Shown here one piece after another: positions 18,252 through 27,216 of a stretch of DNA of 64,000 nt. A program made the translations under genes and the position numbers. The stretch is from CANIGN01 sp041391385 (GTDB lineage Bacteria; Bdellovibrionota; UBA2428), in NCBI GenBank assembly GCA_041391385.1, contig JAWKOD010000002.1, forward strand, positions 124,001-188,000, read 5' to 3'. Numbering within the stretch: position 1 is the first letter of the stretch; every line of letters starts with the position of its first letter. A model generated the notes under the pieces. That model did not search any database. It saw only the letters and a program-made list of their open reading frames with translations, and had not been told where the DNA came from.

Positions 18252-20234
18252 ATGCCTTTTATTCTATTCTTGGTTTTTTTTGCTACTTCTTGTGCCGGAC
18301 TTACAACAAGTTTGGATAAAGCGGGTGCCCCCAAAAAAGCGATAGCGGACAAGAGTCAGGTAGGGGCTCCTCAAAAAGAAGTTGAGCAACATGGAACCAC
18401 TCAACACCAAAACATTTTTTTTGCTGCTAAGAAAAAAATCGAAGTTGATCGCTACGCTGAGGCTAAGCCTTTGTTGGAAGAGTATCTTAGAAAAGCGCCA
18501 AACGGACTCCACGTTGACCAGTCGAGACTTTTTCTGGGTCAATTGGCCTTAAGGGATAAGGCTTATCCACAAGCTGAAGCTTATTTTAATTCTATAATTT
18601 CTCGTAGCCCACCTTCGGCGTTAGGAAATCTGGCTCGATTTTATCGAGCAAAAACATGGGATATGCAGGGTAAAAAACAAGAAGCGCTTGCTGATTTGGC
18701 AAATGTTCGCGACCGTGAAGGAGTTTTTCCAGACACAGAAAAATTAAAGCTTTTTCTTTTTTGGGGACAACTTGCCAAGGAAGGAAAGCAGTCTCGTGAT
18801 GCTGCCCTAGCTTATCGAAGGGCGTACCATATAGCAGATTCCTTGAAGGATCCTGCGGTACACGAAGCACGTATTGGTCTTTTAGGGTTAATTGAAAAAG
18901 AAATGACGATAGAAGACCTAGAATCATTCTTGCGCTTCGCAGATATTCGAACAGTACCTGGAGCAATGGCGTTAAAAAGGTATGAAGAACTAAAAAAAGC
19001 CTCAGAGTTTCCAACGGACAACGGATATACGCCATTATCTGAAGCGGCGGTTATGGATATTGCAAACGTTCCCGAAACCTACGGCGAGGTAGCTAAGGTT
19101 GGCCTTCTTCTTCCTGTAGAAAACACAGATAGATCTTGGGGAAAAGCTGTATACGATGGGATGCAGTTAGCTCTTAGAAAGAACAACTCAAACCTTCAGT
19201 TCATCATTCAAAATCCTGGGCCAACTGTTGCTTCAGCAATTCAAGCGTATGAGCGTTTAGTCAATGAGCATAAGGTTATGGTCGTAGTGGGACCGCTTTC
19301 TGGTGAACAATCACAAAGTGTTGCAAAAAAAGCTGAAGCCGAGGGAGTCCCCTTTTTTAGTATGTCTCCTCGTACTGATTCTTACTGGGGAGCTACCACG
19401 GTTAATTTTTCTTTTGATTTTAAAAAACAGGCAGAGGCACTTGTGAAATATGCTCACGAGCAACTCAGTGCAACTCGTTATGCAATGATTTTCCCGCGTG
19501 ATGAATTTGGAAAGGGCTTTGCTGAAGCTTTTGCGGCTTCTGTTCTTCGAAGAGGCTCTACTTTTACGGCGATGGAAAGTTTTCCCGTTGGCCAGGTAGA
19601 TTTTAGAAAAAATGTAGAAAACATGGTGGGTCTTGGTAATTTAATTCATGCTCGCTGGGGTGAGCGTGATGCTCTGATTAAGGAGATGCAGGCAAAGCTG
19701 GGTCGTCCACTTAAAGATAAAGAAAAAAGAAATATTACACTTCCTCCCATCGTGGATTTTGATGTTTTATTTATTCCAGATTCTTATAAGGTGATGGGTC
19801 AAGTGGCGCCTTTGCTTGCTTACTATGATATCGATGGGGTTACTTTGATGGGTCCCTCAACATGGAATAGCCCTCAGGTTATACAAAGGGCTGGGCAGTT
19901 CTTGGATGATGGAATTTTTGTGGATTTCTTCTCAAAAACTTCACCTAATGAAGTTGTAAAAGACTTTTTGAAATCTTTTGAAATTGAGTATGGCAAGGTC
20001 CCAGGTGCTCTAAGTGCTCTTGGTTTTGATTTAGCCTCTTCCCTATCGCGTGGGATGAGGAATCCAACCTCTAGCCGCAAAGAATTGCTTAAAGGCTTTT
20101 TGAGCATGGGCGATTATGTTGGCGTTCTTGGTCTTGAGAAGTGGGACGATAAAAGAGATCCTTTGTCTGAGTTGCAGGTTTTTAAAATCAATAAAAGTTC
20201 TATCAACTGGCAACAATCGCTTAGAATTCGTTAA
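18252..20234 (+). CDS. LppC/LpoA-like lipoprotein (penicillin-binding protein activator family)
   Basis: The signal peptide MPFILFLVFFATSCAG ends in a lipobox (ATSC), so the mature protein is a lipoprotein. Residues about 55-260 form TPR-like helices (YAEAKPLLEEYL, AYPQAEAYFNSII), and the rest is a type I periplasmic-binding fold (VAKVGLLLPVENTDRSWGKAVYDGMQLAL, VGPLSGEQSQSVAKKAE, FSMSPRTDSYWG, RDEFGKGFAEAF). This architecture matches YraM/LpoA-type activators of class A penicillin-binding proteins, which act from the outer membrane. An upstream in-frame start at 18207 overlaps dnaJ and lacks leader features; ATG 18252 puts the leader at the N-terminus. Probably the last gene of the heat-shock transcript. 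Confidence 0.82.
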   Translation: MPFILFLVFFATSCAGLTTSLDKAGAPKKAIADKSQVGAPQKEVEQHGTTQHQNIFFAAKKKIEVDRYAEAKPLLEEYLRKAPNGLHVDQSRLFLGQLALRDKAYPQAEAYFNSIISRSPPSALGNLARFYRAKTWDMQGKKQEALADLANVRDREGVFPDTEKLKLFLFWGQLAKEGKQSRDAALAYRRAYHIADSLKDPAVHEARIGLLGLIEKEMTIEDLESFLRFADIRTVPGAMALKRYEELKKASEFPTDNGYTPLSEAAVMDIANVPETYGEVAKVGLLLPVENTDRSWGKAVYDGMQLALRKNNSNLQFIIQNPGPTVASAIQAYERLVNEHKVMVVVGPLSGEQSQSVAKKAEAEGVPFFSMSPRTDSYWGATTVNFSFDFKKQAEALVKYAHEQLSATRYAMIFPRDEFGKGFAEAFAASVLRRGSTFTAMESFPVGQVDFRKNVENMVGLGNLIHARWGERDALIKEMQAKLGRPLKDKEKRNITLPPIVDFDVLFIPDSYKVMGQVAPLLAYYDIDGVTLMGPSTWNSPQVIQRAGQFLDDGIFVDFFSKTSPNEVVKDFLKSFEIEYGKVPGALSALGFDLASSLSRGMRNPTSSRKELLKGFLSMGDYVGVLGLEKWDDKRDPLSELQVFKINKSSINWQQSLRIR

Positions 20235-20542
20235 TTCTTTATAAAAGCGTCTATTTTATCTTTCTCTGCTTTTTCTAAAATGTAATTTGTCATTTTATCA
20301 AAAGATTCAAAAAGAGCTCGGGAGTTTTCATCACCTGAGAGACGAATACCAAAACGTTGTTCAATCATCATTATAACTTCGAGGGCATCGAGACTGTCGA
20401 GTTGGAGCTTGTCTCTACCGCCGACTACAGGCTCCAGGTCTTTAATGTCTTCAGGGCTTATATTCTTTACGTTGCAGGCCTCGATAACAGCTTCTTTAAG
20501 GCGATGTAGAAAAAGTTTTTTAATTTCAGGTGATGAACTCAT
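20231..20542 (-). CDS. Acyl carrier protein of the dialkylresorcinol-type locus
   Basis: A 103-residue carrier protein. The phosphopantetheine attachment site is DSLDALE, with the serine at residue 50, preceded by a typical first helix and followed by MIEQRFGIRL. It is longer than FabB-type ACPs, with an extended N-terminus. ATG 20542 overlaps the permease stop as ATGA, so its translation is coupled to the upstream gene. It is the last gene of the seven-gene minus-strand unit and presumably holds acyl chains for the DarB-like, KAS II and BtrH-like enzymes. Its stop overlaps that of the lipoprotein gene on the other strand. Confidence 0.88.
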   Translation of the reverse strand: MSSSPEIKKLFLHRLKEAVIEACNVKNISPEDIKDLEPVVGGRDKLQLDSLDALEVIMMIEQRFGIRLSGDENSRALFESFDKMTNYILEKAEKDKIDAFIKN

Positions 20543-21708
20543 GATTTTCTTTCCCACTTAAAAGATTTAAGTGCGACTAGATAAAAAGAAATTGTAAAGA
20601 ATAGCAAGATGAATATAGCTCGGGATAAAGTTTGGAGGTCTGGAGTGCTTTGAAAGGCTTCTGCAAAGGCTTCTAGGCCCCAGTATAGGGGAGATATCAC
20701 AGAGAGATATTTCACCATAGCTGCTGGCATAAACAGAGTGGGCACCATAATACCACCCAGAAGAGAAAGTATTACAACCCCAAAGGCACCGAGTGAGGAG
20801 GCTTGTTCTTGGCTCTGAGTAATACAGCTTATTAGTAATGCATATGAAGTTGCAGCTGCACTTGTTGCTAGGACTACTAGAAATATAGGGCCTAGTGAAT
20901 GAGGGTTAAATAGAAGCTCAGTTCCAGTGATTAAAGGATAAATAAAGAGTCCTAGTAAAAGTAAGAAAACAAACTGAAGTAAATTTACAAGTAGATATGC
21001 AAGTATGCGTCCCCCTAGGACTTGAGTTTTACTGAGCTGAAGGCTTTTGAGACGAAGGAGAATGTCATTGTTCCAGTCTCGATAAAAACTATTTGAAAAG
21101 GGAATGACAATAAAGAAAATTGCGAAAAGGCTCCAAGCGGCAAGCGAGAAGTTTAGCGGAGGAAAGTCTCTTGCTCCTTCATCTTTGGTTTCGGTAATGA
21201 TTTTGTTTGGGTCAGTTATAATTGATTGCCCCTGGGCTCCGTCTTGTCTGGACAGCTCGAGGTTGATCTCAGCGATGATTTGAGATTGGAGAAGACGTAC
21301 AAATTCATTAATGAGGAAGGTTTTTTGAAATGGGTCTAGGAATTTATAAAAAATGAATTCTACTTTTTCATTACTCGTTGAGCCTTCACGTAAAAGTTGG
21401 GGAAGCTGTGTGGGAATTTTAATTAAAACGTCGTAGTTTCTACTCGCGTTTTCGGGAATTACATTTGAAGTTTTTACGAGCTCTTGAGTGCCTTTAAGCT
21501 GTTGGCTAATCAAGTTACTTACGTTTGTGCTATTAGAGCTGTAGATAAGAATCCGAAGACTTGGCTTTTGACTTTCATAAAGATGCCCAAGAATAGACGA
21601 GAGAACAAGCACGAGAAGCGCGGGCATTAAGAAAAGTAAAAGAAGAGATCGCTTGTCTCGAGACAAGAGGAGGAGCTCGTTTTTAAAAATAACTAAAAGA
21701 CTGCTCAC
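20539..21708 (-). CDS. ABC-2 type transporter permease
   Basis: A 389-residue integral membrane protein of the ABC-2 (type 3) class. The first transmembrane helix (SLLLLFLMPALLVLVLSSILG) is followed by an external domain of about 150 residues. Five more helices form the C-terminal block, including SLAAWSLFAIFFIVIPFSNSF and the glycine-rich GAFGVVILSLLGGIMVPTLFMP. It overlaps the ATPase gene upstream and the ACP gene downstream by ATGA, so it pairs with that ATPase. Related permeases occur in flexirubin/dialkylresorcinol loci. Export of a lipid or pigment is the likely role, but this is inference. Confidence 0.85.
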   Translation of the reverse strand: MSSLLVIFKNELLLLSRDKRSLLLLFLMPALLVLVLSSILGHLYESQKPSLRILIYSSNSTNVSNLISQQLKGTQELVKTSNVIPENASRNYDVLIKIPTQLPQLLREGSTSNEKVEFIFYKFLDPFQKTFLINEFVRLLQSQIIAEINLELSRQDGAQGQSIITDPNKIITETKDEGARDFPPLNFSLAAWSLFAIFFIVIPFSNSFYRDWNNDILLRLKSLQLSKTQVLGGRILAYLLVNLLQFVFLLLLGLFIYPLITGTELLFNPHSLGPIFLVVLATSAAATSYALLISCITQSQEQASSLGAFGVVILSLLGGIMVPTLFMPAAMVKYLSVISPLYWGLEAFAEAFQSTPDLQTLSRAIFILLFFTISFYLVALKSFKWERKS

Positions 21709-22414
21709 TGAGAAAGTTCCTTTAGTTCAAAGAATATTTCTTGAAGACGTTGCTTATTGTGGACCGAGCTTTTTTCAAAAAAATCCACCATTGAACCATT
21801 TTTAATAAAAATTAAATGAGTCCAGAGATCATCCATGGCTTCGAATTGGTGACTAGAGATTAAGAGAGTTGCATTTTTTTCTCTTAGGTAATTTTTAAGT
21901 GCTTTTACAATTAGAATTCGGCTGTCAGGATCAATATTGTTAAAGGGTTCGTCTAAAACTAATAGAGGTGAGCTGCTAAGTAAGGTTACGGCTATGTGAG
22001 TTCGTTGCTTAATGCCCCCTGAGCAGTGAAGGATTTTTTTATCAAGGTAGGGTCCAAGCTCTAGGGCTGAAGAGATCCCCTCTATCTCCATAGAAGCATC
22101 TTTTTTTGAAGACATGAGTTTAAAGAAAAACTCAAGTTTTCTCTTACTGTGAGCTCCGAGTAGAGAGCGCAGTGTTGGGTTCCATAGCTAAAGTGATTTT
22201 TTGATTGTGAGCTTGTAAACAGAATTGTTCCTTCTTGTGGGGGAAGGAGACCACATATGAGAGACATAAGGGTGCTTTTGCCAGCACCATTTGGGCCTAG
22301 GATAACGGCACAAGCTCCTTGAGGAACGGTGAGGTTAATTTTATTGAGAGAGTTATTTTGAGCATCCTTGTATTTAAAACTGAGATTTTTAATCTCAAGA
22401 ATATGATGGGTCAT
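21705..22414 (-). pseudogene. ABC transporter ATP-binding protein, frameshifted as sequenced
   Basis: The N-terminal part (from ATG 22414) has the Walker A GPNGAGKST and Q-loop region GTQHCALYSELTVREN. The C-terminal part, in the next frame, has the signature CSGGIKQR, Walker B LLVLDEP and the H-loop SSHQFEAMDD. The switch lies at a run of seven A on the coding strand (22101-22107 on the plus strand). One extra A gives ...LQKKDASMEIEG... and a normal 236-residue ATPase. The run reads CAA AAA AAG in the incoming frame, which also contains the dnaX-type slippery heptamer A AAA AAG, so minus-one frameshifting is possible. A homopolymer consensus error is simpler. Coupled by ATGA to genes on both sides. 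Confidence 0.85.
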
Positions 22415-23484
22415 AAGCTAAAGTTTTTCTTGGCACTTAAGACAAACTTTAAGTGGATATTTTTAAAAGCAGCTTGTTCTCTTGAGAAGATTTCGTGGAG
22501 AAGAGTGTCGAGGCGATCAATGTCCTCTTCTGCTATTGAGCTTTTGTTTTTGCAGGCTTTAACGGCAGTGCTTGCCCACTGCCTCCAGAGGTCGCCAATG
22601 AGCAAGAATTCTTTGCTTGCAGAGGAAAGAGTTTCGCCCTCTTTAGATTCCGGAAAGTACTTTGAAGCTTCTTCTAAAAAGCGTGCAAAGAGAAATCTAA
22701 ATCCGGCACCACCCGTTCCGATTTCCTCTTGCATTCGGACGACGTGGGTAAGCATAAGGGTAAATCGCTTTGCGCTATTTTTTAAATGCCATTTTTTTAT
22801 CTGCTTAGATAGATAGGGTATGGCTTTGAGGCCAAAAAACGGAAGGGGTGTATAGAGCATTCTATGGCAACTTTCCTTTAAACCTGCGTAGATACCCTTT
22901 CTAAACTGGTCGTCAGAAATAACAGTGTTGTTTGTGTCGATGTAATACAAGAAACCTTTGGGAGAGAGAGGGCCTTTTGCAAAGCGGGCCTTGTTCATGT
23001 CTTCCGTGGGACAAAGAGCTGTGCTTTCGAGTACGGGATCGCTGACCTCGTAATCCCCTGTGGACGTTTTGTTAAAAACTATAATGTTGTGTGCGTTGAA
23101 AGGGAACCTAAAGCGCTCCGGCATGTACGGTAACCAAAATATATTTGTTTGGAGCGCAACAATTTTTTTCTTAGAGAGAAGCTCGTCTAAAAAGTTTTGT
23201 CCCTTTTCAGAAGAGGAAAACTTTTTGTGTTTGTAGTCTAGGTCTAATCGTTTACAGCATTTTTTAAAGATAGTCGTCGGAAGCGAGCGATAGCTTGTAA
23301 GTGGAAGTCCCATGATTTTTACAAAAGGCATGTGGGCAAAGAAAATTCCGCTTCCTATTCCGAATGCCATGGCTTCACTTACGGGAGGTCCCGCATGTTG
23401 AATAAGATTACTACTGACGCCGCTTTCGCAGTGAGCATATTGGCGATGTGTAAATACCTCTTTAGAGGGAAGGGCGTCGTTCAT
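22411..23484 (-). CDS. BtrH N-terminal domain protein (BtrH/DUF4872-type acyltransferase)
   Basis: A 357-residue protein beginning with the BtrH family pattern: YAHCESGVSSNLIQHAG then SEAMAFGIGSGIFFAH. The cysteine of HCES (about residue 19) is the acyl-accepting residue in butirosin BtrH. The segment NAHNIIVFNKTSTGDYEVSDP fits the DUF4872-like continuation. The C-terminal third is helical. BtrH proteins move acyl groups from an ACP to a small-molecule acceptor, which suits a cluster that has its own ACP. Overlaps: one base with the gene upstream, ATGA with the ATPase downstream. The substrate here is unknown. Confidence 0.82.
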   Translation of the reverse strand: MNDALPSKEVFTHRQYAHCESGVSSNLIQHAGPPVSEAMAFGIGSGIFFAHMPFVKIMGLPLTSYRSLPTTIFKKCCKRLDLDYKHKKFSSSEKGQNFLDELLSKKKIVALQTNIFWLPYMPERFRFPFNAHNIIVFNKTSTGDYEVSDPVLESTALCPTEDMNKARFAKGPLSPKGFLYYIDTNNTVISDDQFRKGIYAGLKESCHRMLYTPLPFFGLKAIPYLSKQIKKWHLKNSAKRFTLMLTHVVRMQEEIGTGGAGFRFLFARFLEEASKYFPESKEGETLSSASKEFLLIGDLWRQWASTAVKACKNKSSIAEEDIDRLDTLLHEIFSREQAAFKNIHLKFVLSAKKNFSL

Positions 23485-23879
23485 TAGATTCTCTCCGGAA
23501 CTTGATCGAGCTTAGTGCATTCAATGTTTAAGGCTTTAGCATATTTGTTTTTTGTCGTGAGCTTCAAGGCATTCCATGCACTGGGTGATCTTAAATGACG
23601 TTTTACAAAAAAATGGCAAATTCCTGTCTCTGCTGAAAGAAGTTTAGAGTCCATAAGTCTTTTCTTCATATGAAAAGCTAGGGGGCTTTGTTTGCCTGCC
23701 TTGATTTCTTGAAGTGTGAGTTCTAGGTCTTCGTTGATTTCATCCCAGGCGCGTTGTGTAGATTCGAACTCGGGCTCCCAGCCATGAGCGGGGGCTTTTT
23801 TAATTTCGCCGCTTAGCTCGTCAAAGACATAGTTTATCTTTGATTGCCCTTGATAGTAGGGATCAACAAATTTCTTCAT
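23484..23879 (-). CDS. Hypothetical protein in dialkylresorcinol-type locus
   Basis: 131 residues; I do not recognise the family. It has no signal peptide and no membrane segment. It starts MKKFVDPYYQGQSKINYVF and is rich in charged residues and tryptophans (HGWEPEFESTQRAWDEINEDLE). The C-terminal part looks helical. It overlaps the DarB-like gene by ATGA and the BtrH-like gene by one base, so it is made together with both and is likely an integral part of the pathway, perhaps a small enzyme or scaffold. Its neighbours give the only clue. Confidence 0.75.
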   Translation of the reverse strand: MKKFVDPYYQGQSKINYVFDELSGEIKKAPAHGWEPEFESTQRAWDEINEDLELTLQEIKAGKQSPLAFHMKKRLMDSKLLSAETGICHFFVKRHLRSPSAWNALKLTTKNKYAKALNIECTKLDQVPERI

Positions 23880-25042
23880 ACCGATGAGTTTATTCTTCTA
23901 GCCGTCATATGCACAAAGCAGCTAGAAAAACGGCTACTTTCAGGAATAAAAGCTAGAATCGTTTCGCCGTCTTTTATTTCTTTCTGCGCAAGAAAATCAG
24001 TGAGGTAAATAAAGAAGGAAGCGCTTCCGACGTTTCCTCTTTCGGTGAGCGTTGTAAACCATTTTTCTTGAGGAATGTGGAAGTCGATTTCGTCTAGAGC
24101 TACTGCAACTTTGTCTTTAAAATAATTTGATGAGTAATGAGGAATAAAGTAATCAAGGTCGCCAGGTAAGAGCCCCTGTTCTTTTCTTATTTCACTTAAA
24201 GCACGCTTGAGCGTGTATTCAACAATATGTTGATCAAGAAGCTTAACGTCTTGAGCGATACGAAGGAGTCCTTTTTGATCGGCTTCTTTTCGAGTTAGCT
24301 GAGACCAGTTAGTGAGATGCTCGTTAGTCGATTCTGTGTCTATCCCGTAATACATGCATGGGGGAAGTTCATTGGCGTATGACCTTGTTGAGATCCAGTT
24401 GATCTCTAAAGAGAGTGAGTTTTCAACAGGCTTATCTGATAGCCATAGAGCTGCGGAACCATCCGAGAGCATCCATCTGAGGAAGTCTTCTTCAAAACAA
24501 TATTCTGGTTTAGCTTCGAGTTCTTCTTCGCTTCTTTTTTCAAAGCTTGAGTAGTTCTCTCCTCTCAAATGATGAGAAGAGATTTCTGATCCCGTAACCA
24601 ATGCGTTTTTTGCAAGGCCTGCTTTGATGTTCGCAAATGCGTATTTCAGAGCCATGCAAGAAGCCATGCATACGCCTGAGAGTGTAGCAACTTCGCAGTT
24701 AAGGTCTGGGGTTTTGCCTTGAACCATGTTTGCGTGTGCTGGCATAAGTTGGTCGGGCATGGATGTTCCTGCTGCCAGTAGATCGATATCATTAAGCTCT
24801 ACTGGAAAGTCTTCGGTTAATTTTTGAATAGCCAAAGAGCAAAGCTCAGCATTGGTATGAGTAGGAAGGCGTGTCTTTGGGTCTAGGGCGTAGTGTCTTT
24901 TTTTAATGCCATTGCTTCTTAGAACAATACGTTTCGCTTTTGATTTTTTAGAGTCGACGAGGCCAAGAATATCTTCCATTTGGTCATTCTCAACTGCTTC
25001 ATTCGGTAAATAGCTAGACCACCCATTGATAAAAACATTCAT
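23876..25042 (-). CDS. DarB/StlD-family beta-ketoacyl synthase (KAS III-like)
   Basis: A 388-residue thiolase-fold enzyme resembling FabH. The active-site cysteine is in LSGVCMASCMALKYA near residue 123, and the downstream HYSSNYF and TERGNVGSASFF supply the positions of the catalytic histidine and asparagine. It is longer than FabH and has the RRHY/SNGIKKRHYA start region seen in the StlD/DarB branch, which condenses two beta-ketoacyl units head to head into dialkylresorcinol precursors. It is preceded by a DarA-like flavodoxin gene (ATGA overlap), the same pairing as in flexirubin and dialkylresorcinol clusters. Subfamily assignment rests on my recognition and context. Confidence 0.82.
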   Translation of the reverse strand: MNVFINGWSSYLPNEAVENDQMEDILGLVDSKKSKAKRIVLRSNGIKKRHYALDPKTRLPTHTNAELCSLAIQKLTEDFPVELNDIDLLAAGTSMPDQLMPAHANMVQGKTPDLNCEVATLSGVCMASCMALKYAFANIKAGLAKNALVTGSEISSHHLRGENYSSFEKRSEEELEAKPEYCFEEDFLRWMLSDGSAALWLSDKPVENSLSLEINWISTRSYANELPPCMYYGIDTESTNEHLTNWSQLTRKEADQKGLLRIAQDVKLLDQHIVEYTLKRALSEIRKEQGLLPGDLDYFIPHYSSNYFKDKVAVALDEIDFHIPQEKWFTTLTERGNVGSASFFIYLTDFLAQKEIKDGETILAFIPESSRFSSCFVHMTARRINSSV

Positions 25043-25926
25043 AAAGATCCCCTTAAACTAAGTTGTTGTTTTTTTGCAAAAGATTGAAATGGAAAGCGAA
25101 CGAGTCGGGAGAGAATTTCTGTCACGGGTATCGCTGCTAATAAAAATAAAACTAAATTTATTCTAAATAAAAGAAGTAAAACCGAACGTAGCGCCTTAGG
25201 GCTTTTAAGAATTATTTTGGCCCAAGGCTTAAAAATAAAACGTCTGCCAAAAACTTCGAGGCAGAGTGAAAGAGATTTTGACCTGTTTAGATTGAAGTTC
25301 TCGCCGGATATGTTTTTTTCGAAGAGGGTTTCTATTTTTTGCGTGAGAGAATGATCGAGTTGTTTGAACGTTTCGTCGGGAATTCCCGCTGCGGGGAAGA
25401 TGGCAAACGCCTCTTTTTTGCCACTGAACATCCATCGAGGAGTTGTAACGAGTGAGGCCCAGTTGGGATGAGGATCTTCAATGGCTATCTGTCCGCAATA
25501 ATTAGCGCCCGCGCTTATGGCGAGCTGGCGAGTAATCTTAGCGGCACTAAACCACATATTTCTACATGTAAGAATTTGAACAAATTTCTTGGAGCGCAAA
25601 AGATATTCTATTTCGGGCAGCTTAAAGAATTCTTGAATGGGGAGTGAGGGGGATAAAAACCAAACAGGGTGGACTAAAACTACACGCTCTACGTCTTGAT
25701 AGTTTGAAGTATCTAAGGTTTCGATTTCAGCACTATGTCCTTCAATACAAAGAGGCATTTGTTCAAAAAAACGATTTATTTTCCAGGGAAAAGCGTAGGG
25801 GATTCGAGGCTGAATGGGAATAAGAACGACATCTTCTCCTTTTTCCTTGTAAGAGGAATAGAGTGAGTCGGCTATTCTTTGACTTTGCCCAGTTTGTGAA
25901 TAATAAAGAACCGCGACCCTTGGCAT
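25039..25926 (-). CDS. DarA-like protein with flavodoxin fold (dialkylresorcinol locus)
   Basis: 295 residues. The N-terminus has the FMN phosphate-binding loop YYSQTGQSQRIADSLY (residues 8-23), followed by VLVHPVWFLSPSLPIQEFF, the second flavin loop region. The C-terminal 60 residues are hydrophobic and basic (RSVLLLLFRINLVLFLLAAIP) and probably touch the membrane. Proteins of this size and fold are annotated DarA next to DarB in Bacteroidetes flexirubin clusters; the reaction is usually taken as the redox/aromatising step after condensation. It is the first gene of the minus-strand unit, with only 45 bases to the divergent KAS II gene. Confidence in the exact role is moderate. Confidence 0.72.
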   Translation of the reverse strand: MPRVAVLYYSQTGQSQRIADSLYSSYKEKGEDVVLIPIQPRIPYAFPWKINRFFEQMPLCIEGHSAEIETLDTSNYQDVERVVLVHPVWFLSPSLPIQEFFKLPEIEYLLRSKKFVQILTCRNMWFSAAKITRQLAISAGANYCGQIAIEDPHPNWASLVTTPRWMFSGKKEAFAIFPAAGIPDETFKQLDHSLTQKIETLFEKNISGENFNLNRSKSLSLCLEVFGRRFIFKPWAKIILKSPKALRSVLLLLFRINLVLFLLAAIPVTEILSRLVRFPFQSFAKKQQLSLRGSL

Positions 25927-25971
25927 TGAAAAGAAACCCTAAGAATTTCTTGAAATGAGGTCAATCAGATT

Positions 25972-27216
25972 ATGAGTGTGTGTGTAACAGGAATGGGGGC
26001 TCTTTCTATACTCGGAAAGTCGCTATCCGCTCATGCTCAAGTCTTGTTTTCGCCCACTCAAAATGGGGAAAAGGTCGCTCTCGCTTATGCTCCACGAGTC
26101 GATAGACTTTCACAAACCCCTCCTGATTTAAGAATGATAGAAATTGAGGACGAAATAGCTCACTTTCAGCAGTTATTGAACTGCCCTCTCAGTAGGAATG
26201 GAGTTTTAGCCCTCTGTGCTTTTGAGGAGTCTTTAGTGAGCGCTCAACTTGATATTTCAGAGCTACAAGGAAAGAAAATAGCTTTCATTCTTGGGACAAC
26301 AGCAGGTTGTTCCGGCACGGATACTCAATATATTGAAGATTTTGTGATGGATCGCTCCCCTGATCCATCAAGCTTTAGGGTTATGTTGAGGCAAAATCCA
26401 GCTGAGGTTCTAAGGAAATACTGCGTTGCGCGAGGCGTTAGTGCTTCGTTTGAGCTCATGCTTGTGAATAATGCGTGCACTTCTGCGACTGACGCGCTGG
26501 GTCTCGCTTCAAAGTTACTTGAAACTGAAGACTACGACTTTGCTTTTGCAGGTGGAACTGACGAAATACTATTTCAAACATATTACGGATTTGCCTCTCT
26601 TCAGCTTCTTTCCTCTCATTTTAGGTCTTCGCCTTTTGATAAAAACAGAGACGGTCTGCTTTTAACGGAAGGAGCGGCGATTCTATGTTTAGAGAAAGCA
26701 GAGAAATTTAATAAACGTCGTTTAGGCGCAAAAGCATTCGGCGAGATTATTGGTTATGAGTCTGTGACTGAGACTTTTCATCAAACAAGCTCTAGTCCTG
26801 AAGCTGAAGGATTAACAGAAGCTACGCGCAAGCTTTTGGGAAAAGCGCAGTTTAGTTCAAGCGATATCGACTTTATCAGTGCTCACGCCACGGGAACTCC
26901 TAATAATGATGCAACGGAAGGAGCCTTTTTTTTAAAAAACTTTCCGAATACAAAAATTACAGCGACTAAGGGCTATACGGGTCACTGTTTAGGAGCGGTA
27001 GGAGCACTTGAAGTAATTTTTTGTATGCTGAGTTTTGCTGAAAAAAAGCTCCCGGCCACTTTGGGTTTTGTTGAAGCAGATCCGTCTATTGGAATTGTTC
27101 CTGTAAAAGAAGTCACTCCTTTTGTTCCTTTCAAGAAAGTGCCCATTGCTTTGTCTACTTCTGTTGGTTTTGGTGGGGTAAATTCCATTTTGCTTTTAAG
27201 GGGTGTGGCTGAGTGA
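25972..27216 (+). CDS. Beta-ketoacyl-[acyl-carrier-protein] synthase II family protein
   Basis: A 414-residue KAS I/II enzyme with an intact catalytic set: cysteine in NNACTSATDAL (about residue 169), histidine in SAHATGTPNND (about 305), and KGYTGHCLGAVGA with lysine and second histidine (about 334-338). It begins CVTGMGALS and ends with GFGGVNSILLL, both typical. It elongates acyl-ACP by two carbons. Its stop overlaps the start of a chain-length-factor-like KS, a pairing seen in type II polyketide and aryl-polyene systems. It probably makes the fatty or polyene chain that the divergent DarA/DarB arm joins. Confidence 0.88.
   Translation: MSVCVTGMGALSILGKSLSAHAQVLFSPTQNGEKVALAYAPRVDRLSQTPPDLRMIEIEDEIAHFQQLLNCPLSRNGVLALCAFEESLVSAQLDISELQGKKIAFILGTTAGCSGTDTQYIEDFVMDRSPDPSSFRVMLRQNPAEVLRKYCVARGVSASFELMLVNNACTSATDALGLASKLLETEDYDFAFAGGTDEILFQTYYGFASLQLLSSHFRSSPFDKNRDGLLLTEGAAILCLEKAEKFNKRRLGAKAFGEIIGYESVTETFHQTSSSPEAEGLTEATRKLLGKAQFSSSDIDFISAHATGTPNNDATEGAFFLKNFPNTKITATKGYTGHCLGAVGALEVIFCMLSFAEKKLPATLGFVEADPSIGIVPVKEVTPFVPFKKVPIALSTSVGFGGVNSILLLRGVAE

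Noticed and set aside
23745..23785. tRNA T-loop-like sequence (GTTCGAATC on the minus strand).
   Set aside because: It lies inside a coding region, and the flanking bases cannot form the T-arm, acceptor or anticodon stems. No tRNA is supported.
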